Shown: positions 16,860 to 25,635, counted from the stretch's first letter. The stretch is 59,963 nucleotides of DNA from an uncultured Lentisphaeraceae bacterium (GCA_949289005.1 CASEMQ010000034.1:1-59963), one strand, 5' to 3'. The notes: a model not told the origin generated them from the letters alone. Numbers and translations are program-made.

Positions 16860-16887
16860 GTTTCCTCCTTGGATTAAAGGTGTGTCC

Positions 16888-16917
16888 ATTATACCGCGCC
16901 CCCGCGCCCCGCCGCAA
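16888..16917 (-). promoter_or_regulatory. Promoter of the NifU-like/GGGtGRT operon
   Basis: Minus strand: -35 TTGCGG (16917-16912), 18-bp spacer, -10 TATAAT (16893-16888). The leader is about 22 nt and includes the AAGGAGGAAAC ribosome site. Confidence 0.75.
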
Positions 16918-16952
16918 GCAAAATCCGCACCCCTCGCGCACATTGTCGGCAA

Positions 16953-17107
16953 CCCTGTCGAAAACCTGTCGATAACCTGTCGAAAGCCACCCCGCCCCAA
17001 GGGGGCCTCGAAACCCCTTTTTCAATCAGGGAGCGGGGTCGTTTTTCGGGACGCGCCGCATCTCCCCCCGAGACACGCCGCACCTCGTTCCGAGACACGG
17101 CGTGTCA
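16953..17107. repeat. Dispersed intergenic repeat, copy A
   Basis: It begins with three direct copies of CCTGTCGAWAA (16953-16987), which read on the other strand include TTATCGACA, one base from a DnaA box. A 23-base block at 17018-17040 (TTTTTCAATCAGGG... ending GGGGTC) is identical to 45653-45675. After it come degenerate CGAGACACGCCG-type units and a hairpin with 9-bp arms GACACGCCG/CGGCGTGTC (17072-17080, 17098-17106). The rest of the gap 16860-17261 holds the two flanking promoters and nothing else I can see. Confidence 0.7.
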
Positions 17108-17197
17108 AACGGGGCGCGGTGCAGGGGGGCGCGCCGCCGTTTGGCTGACCGGTTGATTGGTTGCGCGCCCGGGTCGGGCGCGTTGGGCGGCGGGCGG

Positions 17198-17226
17198 TTG
17201 AAGCGGCGGGGCGTTTGTTGTATGCT
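17198..17226 (+). promoter_or_regulatory. Promoter of kdsB
   Basis: -35 TTGAAG (17198-17203), 17-bp spacer, -10 TATGCT (17221-17226). Leader of about 30 nt with a GAGGCAGG ribosome site before ATG 17262. Confidence 0.65.
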
Positions 17227-17261
17227 ATGGGGCGTTTTGTGAACAGAGTTGAGGCAGGAAC

Positions 17262-17996
17262 ATGATTGTTGGCGTCATTCCTTCGCGTTGGGGCAGCTCG
17301 CGTTTTCCGGGCAAGCCGCTCACCCCGATTCTTGGCAAACCGCTTGTGTTGTGGGTGGTGGAGGCGGCCAAGCGCGCCAAGCGGCTTGACAAGGTGTTGG
17401 TGGCGACGGACGATGCGCGCATCGCCGAGGCGGTCTCGCCGCATTGCGAGGCGGTGATGACGCCGAGCGCGTTGCCTTCCGGCACCGATCGCGTGGCGCG
17501 GGCCGCGCAGGCGGGTCCCGGGGATATTGTCATCAACATTCAGGGCGACGAGCCGCTCATGGAGCCGACGCTTATCGATGCGTTGGCCGAGCGGATGTTG
17601 CGCACGGGCGAGGAGATGGCCACGGCCGCCTGCCCCATCCGTTCGCAGGGGCAGCTCGCCGCGCGCACCGTGGTCAAGGTCGTCCTCCGCAACGACGATT
17701 CCGCGCTGTATTTCTCGCGTCTGCCCATCCCGTGCCGTCGCGACGGCGAGCCGGATTTGGCCTCCGGGCTCTATTGGCGGCATTTGGGCATCTATGCGTA
17801 TCGCGGGGACTTCCTCGACCGCCTGGTGCGCACGCCGCCCTGCCCGCTGGAGACCGCCGAGTCGCTGGAGCAGCTGCGCGCGCTCTGGCTGGGGGGGCGC
17901 ATCGGCGTTATCCGCTGCGCCGACGAGGGGGTGGGCGTGGACACGCCCGCCGACGTCCAAACCGTGGAACAACTCCTGCTCAAGAGGCTCGCATGA
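17262..17996 (+). CDS. kdsB: 3-deoxy-manno-octulosonate cytidylyltransferase
   Basis: 244 residues. It activates Kdo with CTP to CMP-Kdo for lipopolysaccharide inner-core synthesis in the cytoplasm. The nucleotide-binding start is IPSRWGSSRFPGKPL (P-x-R-x-x-S-x-R-x-P-x-K-P-L), NIQGDEP (metal site Asp) is at about 90, and the terminal GVDTPADVQTVEQLL is typical. Length is standard. Its presence implies an outer membrane with LPS. ATGA overlap with the next gene. Confidence 0.95.
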   Translation: MIVGVIPSRWGSSRFPGKPLTPILGKPLVLWVVEAAKRAKRLDKVLVATDDARIAEAVSPHCEAVMTPSALPSGTDRVARAAQAGPGDIVINIQGDEPLMEPTLIDALAERMLRTGEEMATAACPIRSQGQLAARTVVKVVLRNDDSALYFSRLPIPCRRDGEPDLASGLYWRHLGIYAYRGDFLDRLVRTPPCPLETAESLEQLRALWLGGRIGVIRCADEGVGVDTPADVQTVEQLLLKRLA

Positions 17997-18307
17997 CACA
18001 GGCACACGCGCTTTTCACCGCCGTTCCCAAGACGCACAATTGCGCCCAGGCCGTCATGGACGGCTGCGGCGGCACGCCCGGTCAGGTCGCCGAGATGGCC
18101 GCCTGCGGCGGTGGGCGCGCGCCCGGCGGGCTCTGCGGCGCCCTGCACGCCGCGTTGCTCCTCCGCCCCGATCGCGCCGAGGAGATCAAGGCCGCCTTCG
18201 CCCGCGAGGTGGGCGCGCTCACGTGCCGGGACATCAAGACCAAGGCCGGCACGCCTTGCCCCATTTGCGTCGAGACCGCCGCGCAACTTGTCGAACGTTT
18301 TGCCTAA
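17993..18307 (+). CDS. C_GCAxxG_C_C family putative redox-active protein
   Basis: 104 residues with seven cysteines in the pattern of this family: NCAQAV, the core ACGGGRAPGGLCGAL, then LTCRDI and PCPICVETAA. The conserved Cys pairs suggest metal or cluster binding or disulfide redox chemistry; the function is not established. No signal peptide. It overlaps kdsB by 4 bp and precedes ridA by 13 bp, so the three are co-expressed although no shared pathway is obvious. Confidence 0.75.
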   Translation: MTQAHALFTAVPKTHNCAQAVMDGCGGTPGQVAEMAACGGGRAPGGLCGALHAALLLRPDRAEEIKAAFAREVGALTCRDIKTKAGTPCPICVETAAQLVERFA

Positions 18308-18320
18308 CGAAAGGATAACC

Positions 18321-18695
18321 ATGAACGTGATCGCCACCGACCTCGCCCCTGCCGCCATCGGGCCCTACTCCCAGGCCATCGTCGCCAACGGCCTGCTCTT
18401 CGCCTCCGGCCAAATCCCCGTCGACCCTGCCACCGGGGCGATTCCCGAGGGCATCGCCGCCCAGGCCGAGCAGGCGTGCCGCAACTGCGGCGCGCTCCTC
18501 GCCGCCGCGGGGCTCGACTTCTCCAAGGTCATCAAGACCACCTGCTTCCTGGCCGACATCGCCGACTTCGCCGCCTTCAACGAGGTCTACGCCAAGTACT
18601 TTGTCTCCAAACCCGCGCGCTCGTGCGTCGCCGTGCGCGACATCCCCAAGGGTTGCCGTTGCGAAATCGAGATCCTCGCCCGTGTCGACGCGTGA
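18321..18695 (+). CDS. ridA: RidA family reactive enamine/imine deaminase
   Basis: 124 residues. It hydrolyses 2-aminoacrylate and related intermediates made by PLP enzymes (such as the cysteine enzymes of this genome), preventing PLP damage. The family residues are present: AIGPYSQA near the start, ASGQIPVDP, and the substrate-binding arginine in KPARSCVAV (R about 99) with E in CEIEILA. Ribosome site GAAAGGATAACC just before the ATG. A strong terminator follows. Confidence 0.93.
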   Translation: MNVIATDLAPAAIGPYSQAIVANGLLFASGQIPVDPATGAIPEGIAAQAEQACRNCGALLAAAGLDFSKVIKTTCFLADIADFAAFNEVYAKYFVSKPARSCVAVRDIPKGCRCEIEILARVDA

Positions 18696-18721
18696 CGCCG
18701 TGGCGTGGGTGTTTCATGTGC

Positions 18722-18752
18722 CGCCTCCCCGGAAGGTCGGGGAGGCGTTTTT
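18722..18752 (+). terminator. Terminator of the kdsB-ridA operon
   Basis: Ten-base arms CGCCTCCCCG/CGGGGAGGCG around a GAAGGT loop, followed by TTTTT. Confidence 0.92.
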
Positions 18753-18776
18753 CATGGGTCAGGGGTGTTTTTCTGC

Positions 18777-18805
18777 TTGCACGGGGGGCGATGTTGTGCT
18801 AGTGT
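18777..18805 (+). promoter_or_regulatory. Promoter of the TonB receptor operon, close to the start codon
   Basis: -35 TTGCAC (18777-18782), 17-bp spacer, -10 TAGTGT (18800-18805) with TGC before it. Seven bases then lead to ATG 18813, so transcription should start at or beside the start codon. No Fur-like palindrome is evident. Confidence 0.6.
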
Positions 18806-18812
18806 TAGCGAG

Positions 18813-20933
18813 ATGAAACTTTTCTTGACGCTTGGATTGGGCGTGGTCGCCGGGATGGCAATCGCGGAAGGGACGGCGAAAAGCCCGGCGACGAACGAGG
18901 TGGTGCGCGTGACGGCGGCGCCGTTGCCGCGTTATCGCGTGGCGACGAACGATTCGGGGACGTTGCTGGACCTGCCGCCGGAGCAGTCGCCGTTCACGGT
19001 GGACACTTTCACGGAGGATTTCATCCGCGAGCGGAACGCGACGGATCTGGACCAGCTGATCACGTTGCAGCCGGGGATTTACCAAGGGGGCAAGACGGTG
19101 ATGGCGCGCCAGGCGGGGACGTACACCATCCGTGGCTATTCGGGGAGCGAGGTGCTCTTGGGCGGGGTGCCGCTGACGGGTGGGGTGGCGACCTTCCTGG
19201 ATCCGACGTTGTTGGAGCGGGTGGATATCGTGAAGGGGCCGGTGGGCGGCGCCTATGGCAGCCAGATGGGCAACATGACGGATCTGATGGGCGCGGGCGG
19301 GTCGATCGTGTTGCGGACAAAACGGCCCTCCTTCGCGGAGGATTTTTACGACTTCCTGGCGAGGGGCTCGTATTCGAAGGCCTCGGGGCGCCGTGCGAAG
19401 GTCGCCGCGGACGTGAACCAAGTCTTCGCGGAGGAACGCGCCGCGGTGCGTGTGCCGATGGCCTATGAGTGGCGCAAGCCGGGGTGGGCGCCCTCCGACG
19501 CCGGCTATGGCCACACCTTCTCGGCGGCGCCGAGCCTCTCGTTCCGCCTGACCGACCGTCTGGAGGCGGGGCTTGACCTCTTCTATCAATATAGCGACCA
19601 GCCGGCCTACCAGGGCGTCCGCACGCGCTATGGCAAGCCTTACGGGAGCGGCTGGGACGACACGTACACCCGCCCCGGCGACCGGATGCGCTTCGAGACT
19701 TGGGGCGGCACCTTCCGCTTGGATGGCGAGGTGACCGATTGGCTGGCGTTGCGCACGCGCGTTTCCTTCTTCCAGACCGAAAATCGTTATGATTACCGCG
19801 GGCCTTATTCCAACACCGGCTTCGACCCCGACCCCGCGGGCACCACGCGCTATGAATGGGGTGCGGGCGACCGTCTGCAACGCAACTTCTACGCCGGGCA
19901 GGACGCCATCCTCAAGTTCGAGACGTGGGGCGTGGAGCACCAATTCCTCGTGGGCGCGAACGTAACCGTCAAGGAGAGCAGCGGTTGGGGCGGCTTCGTC
20001 TCCTCCGGGCGCGGCAGCGTCATCACCGAGGAAAACTACCTGCAGACCATCAAGGCCAGCGGCTACTCCGACACCCGCCAGGCGAAAATCGGCCTGACCG
20101 TGCAGGAATTGGCCCAATGGAAGGGGTTGAGCATCCTCTTCGGCCTGCGTGCCGATTGGCACGACAGCGTCAATCACGTGCACGCCTGGACCTACTCGCC
20201 GCGCTTCGGCCTCTCTTACGACATCTTGGAGCAGGGCTGGGCCATCCTCTTCGCGAACGTCTCGCTCACCGACACGCCGAACTTCAACTACAAACGCTGG
20301 CCCGACAACACCGGCACCTCCGCCTCCGATTACCTCGACAGCACCTGGCGCGCCGTGCAGAAGGAGGCCGGCCTGCGCCTCAACCCCGTCGGCTCGCTCT
20401 GGCTCTCCGCCGCGCTCTTCCGCATCGACCAATCCAACGCGCCCATCGCCATGACCGACGACTACACGGGCGAGGGCTACTACGCCGACGACGGCAAGAC
20501 CTACTCGCAGGGCGTGGAGTTCTCCGCCTCGGGCGACATCACCGACAACTGGTCGCTCTACCTCGCCTATGCCTACATCGATTATTACGACAAGACCAAC
20601 GGCCTCCGCTTCGACCGCTTCCCTCCGCATGCCGTCTCCTTCTGGACCAGCTATAAGGCCCCGTGGCTCGGTGACGCCGTCTTCGGTTTCGGCGGGCGTT
20701 GGCGCGACGCGTGGATGATGACCTTCCGCGGCAGTCCGGCGGGCGAGGATCAGGTGGCCAAGCGCCTGCTCACCTTCGATGCATCCGTCGATTTCCCACT
20801 CTCCGACCACCTCACCCTTGGCTTGGCCATCCGCAACATCTTCGATTCGCGCGGCGTGGAATCCGCCCGCAACCTCCAGGCATTCGCCAACGATGGGCGG
20901 ACCATTGAGCTGTCGCTGCACGGTCGCTTCTGA
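18813..20933 (+). CDS. TonB-dependent outer-membrane receptor (siderophore type)
   Basis: 706 residues: signal peptide at about 1-17 (cleavage near AIAEG), a likely TonB box EVVRVTAAP at about 25-33, a plug domain to about residue 175 (QPGIYQGGK, TIRGYSGSEVLLGGVPL, ERVDIVKGPVGGAYGSQMG), then a 22-strand-type barrel ending in phenylalanine (LSLHGRF), as outer-membrane barrels do. It resembles ferric-siderophore receptors. No ExbBD/TonB or periplasmic binding protein is next to it; an ABC transporter of FtsX type follows 19 bp downstream, so the transported ligand remains open. Confidence 0.9.
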   Translation: MKLFLTLGLGVVAGMAIAEGTAKSPATNEVVRVTAAPLPRYRVATNDSGTLLDLPPEQSPFTVDTFTEDFIRERNATDLDQLITLQPGIYQGGKTVMARQAGTYTIRGYSGSEVLLGGVPLTGGVATFLDPTLLERVDIVKGPVGGAYGSQMGNMTDLMGAGGSIVLRTKRPSFAEDFYDFLARGSYSKASGRRAKVAADVNQVFAEERAAVRVPMAYEWRKPGWAPSDAGYGHTFSAAPSLSFRLTDRLEAGLDLFYQYSDQPAYQGVRTRYGKPYGSGWDDTYTRPGDRMRFETWGGTFRLDGEVTDWLALRTRVSFFQTENRYDYRGPYSNTGFDPDPAGTTRYEWGAGDRLQRNFYAGQDAILKFETWGVEHQFLVGANVTVKESSGWGGFVSSGRGSVITEENYLQTIKASGYSDTRQAKIGLTVQELAQWKGLSILFGLRADWHDSVNHVHAWTYSPRFGLSYDILEQGWAILFANVSLTDTPNFNYKRWPDNTGTSASDYLDSTWRAVQKEAGLRLNPVGSLWLSAALFRIDQSNAPIAMTDDYTGEGYYADDGKTYSQGVEFSASGDITDNWSLYLAYAYIDYYDKTNGLRFDRFPPHAVSFWTSYKAPWLGDAVFGFGGRWRDAWMMTFRGSPAGEDQVAKRLLTFDASVDFPLSDHLTLGLAIRNIFDSRGVESARNLQAFANDGRTIELSLHGRF

Positions 20934-20952
20934 TTTGCCCGGGGAGTCCACC

Positions 20953-21678
20953 ATGAACGCGTTGCAAGCCACGGATCTCGTCAAGACCTTTCATGTGGAA
21001 GGGCGCACGGTGGAGGCGTTGCGTGGCGTCTCCCTGGCCGTGCCGCAAGGCGCCTTCCATGCGGTCATGGGCCCCTCGGGCTCCGGCAAAAGCACGTTGC
21101 TCAACCTGCTCGCCGGGTTGCTCCCGCCGGACGCGGGCGACGTCTCGGTGGCGGGGCGCTCGCTCGTTGGCCTGCCCGACCGCACGCTTACGCTCCTGCG
21201 CCGCCGGGCCATGGGCATCGTCTTCCAGGATTGCAACCTCATCCCCACGCTCACCGTGGCGCAGAACATCGCCTTGCCGGCCCTGCTCGACGGCGAGAAG
21301 CTCCCCGCCGAACGCCTCGACCGCCTCCTCGGCCTGGTGGGGCTGGCGCACCGCCGCGACCAACCCGCCGACCGGCTCTCCGGCGGCGAGGCCCAGCGCA
21401 CCGCCATCGCCCGCGCCTTCGCCCGCGATCCTGGCATTATCTTGGCCGACGAGCCGACGGGCAACCTCGATTCCCCCGCCGCCAACGACTTCTGTGCCAC
21501 GCTCACGCGCCTCAACCATGCCCTCGGCGCGGCCATCCTCCTTATCTCCCACGACCCGCGCGTCGCCGCCGCCGCCGATGTCGTCCACGTCCTCCGCGAT
21601 GGCCGCATCGTCGGCGACTTCGAGACGGCACACGACCCCGCCCGCGTCTCCGCCGCCTACCTGGGGGCGATGGCGTGA
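20953..21678 (+). CDS. ABC transporter ATP-binding protein (LolD/MacB type)
   Basis: 241 residues with all ATPase motifs: Walker A GPSGSGKST at about 40-48, Q-loop VFQDCNL, signature LSGGEAQRTAIARA, Walker B IILADEPTGNLD and H-loop ISHDP. DEPTGNLDS is characteristic of the LolD/MacB/FtsE group that pairs with FtsX-type permeases, which is what follows (GTGA overlap). Such pairs use ATP to drive mechanical work in the periplasm rather than classical import. Confidence 0.93.
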   Translation: MNALQATDLVKTFHVEGRTVEALRGVSLAVPQGAFHAVMGPSGSGKSTLLNLLAGLLPPDAGDVSVAGRSLVGLPDRTLTLLRRRAMGIVFQDCNLIPTLTVAQNIALPALLDGEKLPAERLDRLLGLVGLAHRRDQPADRLSGGEAQRTAIARAFARDPGIILADEPTGNLDSPAANDFCATLTRLNHALGAAILLISHDPRVAAAADVVHVLRDGRIVGDFETAHDPARVSAAYLGAMA

Positions 21679-24431
21679 GCGCCCTCGGCTTGCTCTTCCG
21701 CGACATGCTCCGCCGCGACCGCGTGCGCCTGGCCTGCGCGGCGATCGGCGTGGCCGCCGCCGCCGCGCTTCTGGCCTGGGCCGTTGGCTTGGCCGAGACG
21801 ACCGTGGCGCAATGCCGCCCGCTCGCCGACCGCCTAGGCCGCCCCTTCGATTGCTGGGTGGCCACCGGGCGCGCGGCCGCGGCCGCGCCCAAGGGCAGTG
21901 GCATGCAGACCCTTGCCCACGGCTCGCCCTTCAAGATGATTCCCGCCGCCGTCGCCGCCGCCGTCAAGGCTTCGCCCGACGTCGCGGAACTTCGCGCCAC
22001 CACCGTCTTCCGCTGTCGCATCGACTGGAGGCCCGATGGGCGCCCCCTCCAAGGCCCCGGCGTGGGCGGCGGCGTCGCCCCGGTGCGCGACTTCCCCGTC
22101 TGCCCCTATCCCGAGGGGCTCGTGGCCGGCCGTTGGCCCCGTGCCGACGCCCCCGCGCCCGAGTTCGTCATCTCGCCCCGCGCCTTCGGCGAAAACGGCC
22201 TGCGCGACGCGCCGCCCGTCGGCACGCGTGTGCCCGTCGTCACCCCCGAGGGCCGCATTGAGGCCACCATTTGCGGCTATCTTGACGAACGCATCCGCCC
22301 CGTCGCCGGCTTCCCCACGCTGTTTGCCAGCGACAACTTGGCCGAGGCGACGGCGCTCGCCGAGACGGCCGGCGGCTGTAATCTCATGCTCATCCGCCTC
22401 AAGCCAGGCCGCTCGCCCGACGCGCTCGCCGAGACCGTCCGCACCATCTCGCCCGACGACGACGCGGCCACGCTCGTCACGCGCCGAGGCCTGTTGCGCC
22501 AATTGCGCTCGGATGCCACGAATAACCTGCTTTTCCAGCTGCCTCTCTTGGTGGCGCTCGCCTGCGTGGCCACGCTCTGCATGATCGTCAATGCCCTCTG
22601 CGTGGGGCTGGAACAAAATCGCCTCCGTTATGCGCGGCTCCGCGCCATCGGCATGACGGCCGGCCAGCTGATGGGGCTTGTCGCCCGCGAGGCGGCCTTT
22701 CTCGCCGGGGTGGGGGGCGTGTCGGGTTTCGGGCTGGGGCTGGCTTGCCTCGCCGGCTTTGTGCACGCCCATCCCCTGGTCTTCCCCGATGGCCTGATGG
22801 TCGGGTGGGGCACGCCCGCGGCCGTGGCGACACTTTTGGCCGCCTCCGCCGCGTTGGCGCTCTGGGTGCCCCTGCGGCGGGCGGCGAGGCTTGCGCCCTG
22901 CGACCTGCGCGTCGTTCCGGGGACGTGGCATTCCGCGCATCCGTGGCGTCGCGGTCTTCTGGCCTTGGCGGCACTGCTCCCCGTGCTTGGCACGTTGTTT
23001 CCCTTCTCGCCCAACCCATGGGTGCGCAGCGCGTGGTTCTTGGTCGTCGGCCTGCCGTTGGCGGTATGGGGGCTGATGGCGCTCACCCGGCCGATCATGG
23101 CGCTCTGCGAACGCTTCCTCGCCGTGCCCTTGGGCGCATTCCTGCGGCTGAATCCCGCCCTTCTGCGCGGCGCGTTCACCCGCGCCGCCGACCGTAACGC
23201 CCGCATGGCGCTGACCCTCACGGCGGGCTTGGGCGCCTTCTTCGCCATCCACATCTGGGGTGCCTCGCTCACCGCCCCCTTCATCCCCTCGCGCGAACTG
23301 CCGCCGGCCATCGTCTCCCTCCTCCCCAACGGCGTCAGCGCCGCCCATGCCGAGGCCCTTTGCCGCGCGGAGCCCGCCTTGCGCCCCTTCTTCGCCGCGC
23401 AGTATCGCCTCGCCGAGGCGGACTACCAAGCCATCGGCGCGCGTGCCGGACGCCTTCCCGCCCAGAACAACGTCCTCCTCATCGCCACCCCCGGCGAAAG
23501 CGGCGTCTCCGTCACTGAGATGTTCGCCCGCCAATGTCGTCTGCGCGCGGGCGACACCTTCCACATCCAGCGTCTCGACGCCGCCGGCCGCGTGCGCACG
23601 CTTCCGCTCACCATCACTCGCGTCGTCCGTTGCAACTGGCACCTCGTCACCGCCCGCGCCGGGCTCCGCGCCCGCGACGGCGCGCCCTTTGGCACGCTCG
23701 GCCCTGTCTTCGTCGGCGCGGAGGTCGCCGCCGCGTGGGACCCGCAGGCCACTGAACGTGTCCGCTTCCTCTGGCTTGATGCGCTTCCACCCGCCACCGC
23801 GAACGCCGGCGACGCGGCGCTTTACTCCTTCGCCGAGCGCGAGGAACTCCGCCTGCAACGCTGGGTCGAGGCCGACCCCGCGCCCTACCGCGCACGCCCC
23901 TGGGCCAACACCCCCGGCCGCCGCCCCTCCGCCGAGGCCGTCGCCTCGCGCCCTGCGCCCAAGCCATCCTTCCCCAACGTGGCCGTCCACCTGCGCGACG
24001 AGATTGCCTCGGGCACGCTTGCGCACAGCGGCGAATTGCTCGGCGAACTCGCCCGCATTCCCCTCTGGTCGCTCGTCATCCTTAGCCTGGGCTTTGTCTC
24101 CCTGCTGGCGGCCAACGTCCGCGCGATGGCCGGCGAGCTGCGCACTCTCCATGCCGTGGGCATGACGCGCGGGCAGATGGGGCGCTTCCTCTTCGCGCAG
24201 GCGCTCGCGCTCTGCGCCGTGGCCGCCGTGCTCGCGCTTCTGCTGGGTGTCTCCGTGGGTTGGGGCTTCACCGGCTGGACGCTCGCGTGGATGCCTTTTG
24301 GCGGGATTCCTACCGTGCTCGTCCTGCCTTGGGCGCGCCTGGCCGAGGGCCTTGCCGTCCTCCTGGCCGCGACCCTGCTCGTCACGCCTTTGCCCATTTG
24401 CCTCCTTGTCCGCGCGCTCCTGCGCCGCTGA
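21675..24431 (+). CDS. FtsX-type ABC transporter permease (duplicated, about 10 helices)
   Basis: 918 residues. One helix at about 11-34 precedes a large periplasmic domain (35-280); three helices follow near 280-400 (NLLFQLPLLVALACVATL...), then a central hydrophobic pair, a helix near 510 (MALTLTAGLGAFFAIHIWG), a second periplasmic domain (about 540-790) and three C-terminal helices. This double FtsX layout is like MacB-type or lipoprotein-export permeases. The start is GTG 21675, overlapping the ATPase stop by 4 bp; ATG 21705 is the alternative. Confidence 0.87.
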   Translation: MSALGLLFRDMLRRDRVRLACAAIGVAAAAALLAWAVGLAETTVAQCRPLADRLGRPFDCWVATGRAAAAAPKGSGMQTLAHGSPFKMIPAAVAAAVKASPDVAELRATTVFRCRIDWRPDGRPLQGPGVGGGVAPVRDFPVCPYPEGLVAGRWPRADAPAPEFVISPRAFGENGLRDAPPVGTRVPVVTPEGRIEATICGYLDERIRPVAGFPTLFASDNLAEATALAETAGGCNLMLIRLKPGRSPDALAETVRTISPDDDAATLVTRRGLLRQLRSDATNNLLFQLPLLVALACVATLCMIVNALCVGLEQNRLRYARLRAIGMTAGQLMGLVAREAAFLAGVGGVSGFGLGLACLAGFVHAHPLVFPDGLMVGWGTPAAVATLLAASAALALWVPLRRAARLAPCDLRVVPGTWHSAHPWRRGLLALAALLPVLGTLFPFSPNPWVRSAWFLVVGLPLAVWGLMALTRPIMALCERFLAVPLGAFLRLNPALLRGAFTRAADRNARMALTLTAGLGAFFAIHIWGASLTAPFIPSRELPPAIVSLLPNGVSAAHAEALCRAEPALRPFFAAQYRLAEADYQAIGARAGRLPAQNNVLLIATPGESGVSVTEMFARQCRLRAGDTFHIQRLDAAGRVRTLPLTITRVVRCNWHLVTARAGLRARDGAPFGTLGPVFVGAEVAAAWDPQATERVRFLWLDALPPATANAGDAALYSFAEREELRLQRWVEADPAPYRARPWANTPGRRPSAEAVASRPAPKPSFPNVAVHLRDEIASGTLAHSGELLGELARIPLWSLVILSLGFVSLLAANVRAMAGELRTLHAVGMTRGQMGRFLFAQALALCAVAAVLALLLGVSVGWGFTGWTLAWMPFGGIPTVLVLPWARLAEGLAVLLAATLLVTPLPICLLVRALLRR

Positions 24432-24495
24432 CCGCCACCGCGCTCGGTGTTCAAGCGTGAGCGGGGCTTATGCATACATCGCCCGGCCGGGGGCG

Positions 24496-25635
24496 TCATT
24501 TCGCGGAGAGGAGGGCGAGGGTCTCGAAGTGGGGGGTGCGGGGGAAGAAGTCGACGAGGCGGATGGCATCGATGGCGTAGGCGGGGGTGAGGGCGGCGAG
24601 GTCGCGGGCGAGGGTGTCGGGGCCGCAGGAGACGTAGAGGAGGCGGCGGGGGCGGAGGCGGAGGAGACGTTCACGGACGGCGGGGGCGAGGCCGGCGCGG
24701 GGCGGGTCTACAATCCAGAGGTCGGCATCGTGGGGGAGGCTGTCGAGGAGGGCTTCGGTGCGCGCGCAGCGGTAGGTGGCGGGCAGGGCGTTGGCTTGGG
24801 CGTTGGCTTGGGCGTTGGCGATGGAGGTGGGCACGCAGTCGATGCCGAAGCGGTCGCCCGCGGGAAGGGCGAGGCCGAAGAGCCCGACGCCGCAGTAGAG
24901 GTCGAGCGCGAGGGTGGGGGGGCGCCCGGCGAGGGCGGCGCGGCAGTCGGCCAAGAGCAGTTCCAACGCGGGGAGGTTGACTTGGAAGAAGTCGGCGGCG
25001 CCGTAGCGTAGGGTGAGCCTGCCCACGCGTTCGACCAAGGGGGCGGGGTCGCCGGGTGCGTCGTCGAGGATGACGCGGGTGCCGGTGAGGCCGGCGTGGC
25101 GCAGGCAGACGCGTGCGCCGGGGCGGAGGGCGCGGAGGGCGGCGGAGCGGCGCACGTCGGCGAGGGCGGCGTTGATTTCGGGGCGGGAGAGGGGGCAGTG
25201 GGGGGTGTCGAGGATGGTGCGGTTGTCGTCGCCGACGTAGCCGAGCCGGCGACCGTCCCACCGGAGGGTGAGTTTGTTGCGGTAGTGGTGGTGTTGGGGG
25301 GAGGGGCGTGGGGGGCGGAGGGGGAGGTCGGCGGACAGTTTGCCGATGCGTGTGAGCAGGGCGCGGAGTTGGCGCGCCTTGAGGGCGACCTCGGCGGGGT
25401 AGGCGAGGGAGGCGTAGGCCATGCCGGGGACGATGGGCGTCTCGGGCACAATCCGGTCGGGCGAGGGCTCAAGGACACGCACGAGGCGGGCGCGCGTGAA
25501 GCGTTTGTGGCGGCTGACGGGGGCGGCCTCGACAATCTCGCCCGTGTAGGCACCCGGGACGAAGACGGTGCCGCAGGCGGGGTCGTGCGCCACGCCGTCG
25601 CCGCCATAGGCCACATCGTCGATGGTCAGGCGCAT
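24496..25635 (-). CDS. TrmA/RlmD-family RNA (uracil-5-)-methyltransferase
   Basis: 379 residues. A TRAM-like N-terminal domain (MRLTIDDVAYGGDGVAHD...TGEIV) is followed by a SAM methyltransferase fold: LDLYCGVGLFGLALP (motif I), DPPRAGL (motif IV) and YVSCGPDTLARDL, which holds the catalytic cysteine. No four-cysteine [4Fe-4S] site of RlmD type is visible. It would methylate U to m5U in rRNA or tRNA; which one cannot be told from sequence. Its ATG overlaps the stop of the upstream M20 peptidase gene (TGATG). Confidence 0.85.
   Translation of the reverse strand: MRLTIDDVAYGGDGVAHDPACGTVFVPGAYTGEIVEAAPVSRHKRFTRARLVRVLEPSPDRIVPETPIVPGMAYASLAYPAEVALKARQLRALLTRIGKLSADLPLRPPRPSPQHHHYRNKLTLRWDGRRLGYVGDDNRTILDTPHCPLSRPEINAALADVRRSAALRALRPGARVCLRHAGLTGTRVILDDAPGDPAPLVERVGRLTLRYGAADFFQVNLPALELLLADCRAALAGRPPTLALDLYCGVGLFGLALPAGDRFGIDCVPTSIANAQANAQANALPATYRCARTEALLDSLPHDADLWIVDPPRAGLAPAVRERLLRLRPRRLLYVSCGPDTLARDLAALTPAYAIDAIRLVDFFPRTPHFETLALLSAK

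Noticed and set aside
14766..16877. 703-codon plus-strand frame across the GGGtGRT and NifU-like genes
   Set aside because: It passes through the transposase remnant and a perfect terminator and is antisense to two clear genes.
16953..17107. Possible replication origin because of DnaA-box-like TTATCGACA words
   Set aside because: Each copy has only one such word with a mismatch, there is no AT-rich unwinding region and no dnaA/dnaN next to it, and a second copy exists at 45579.
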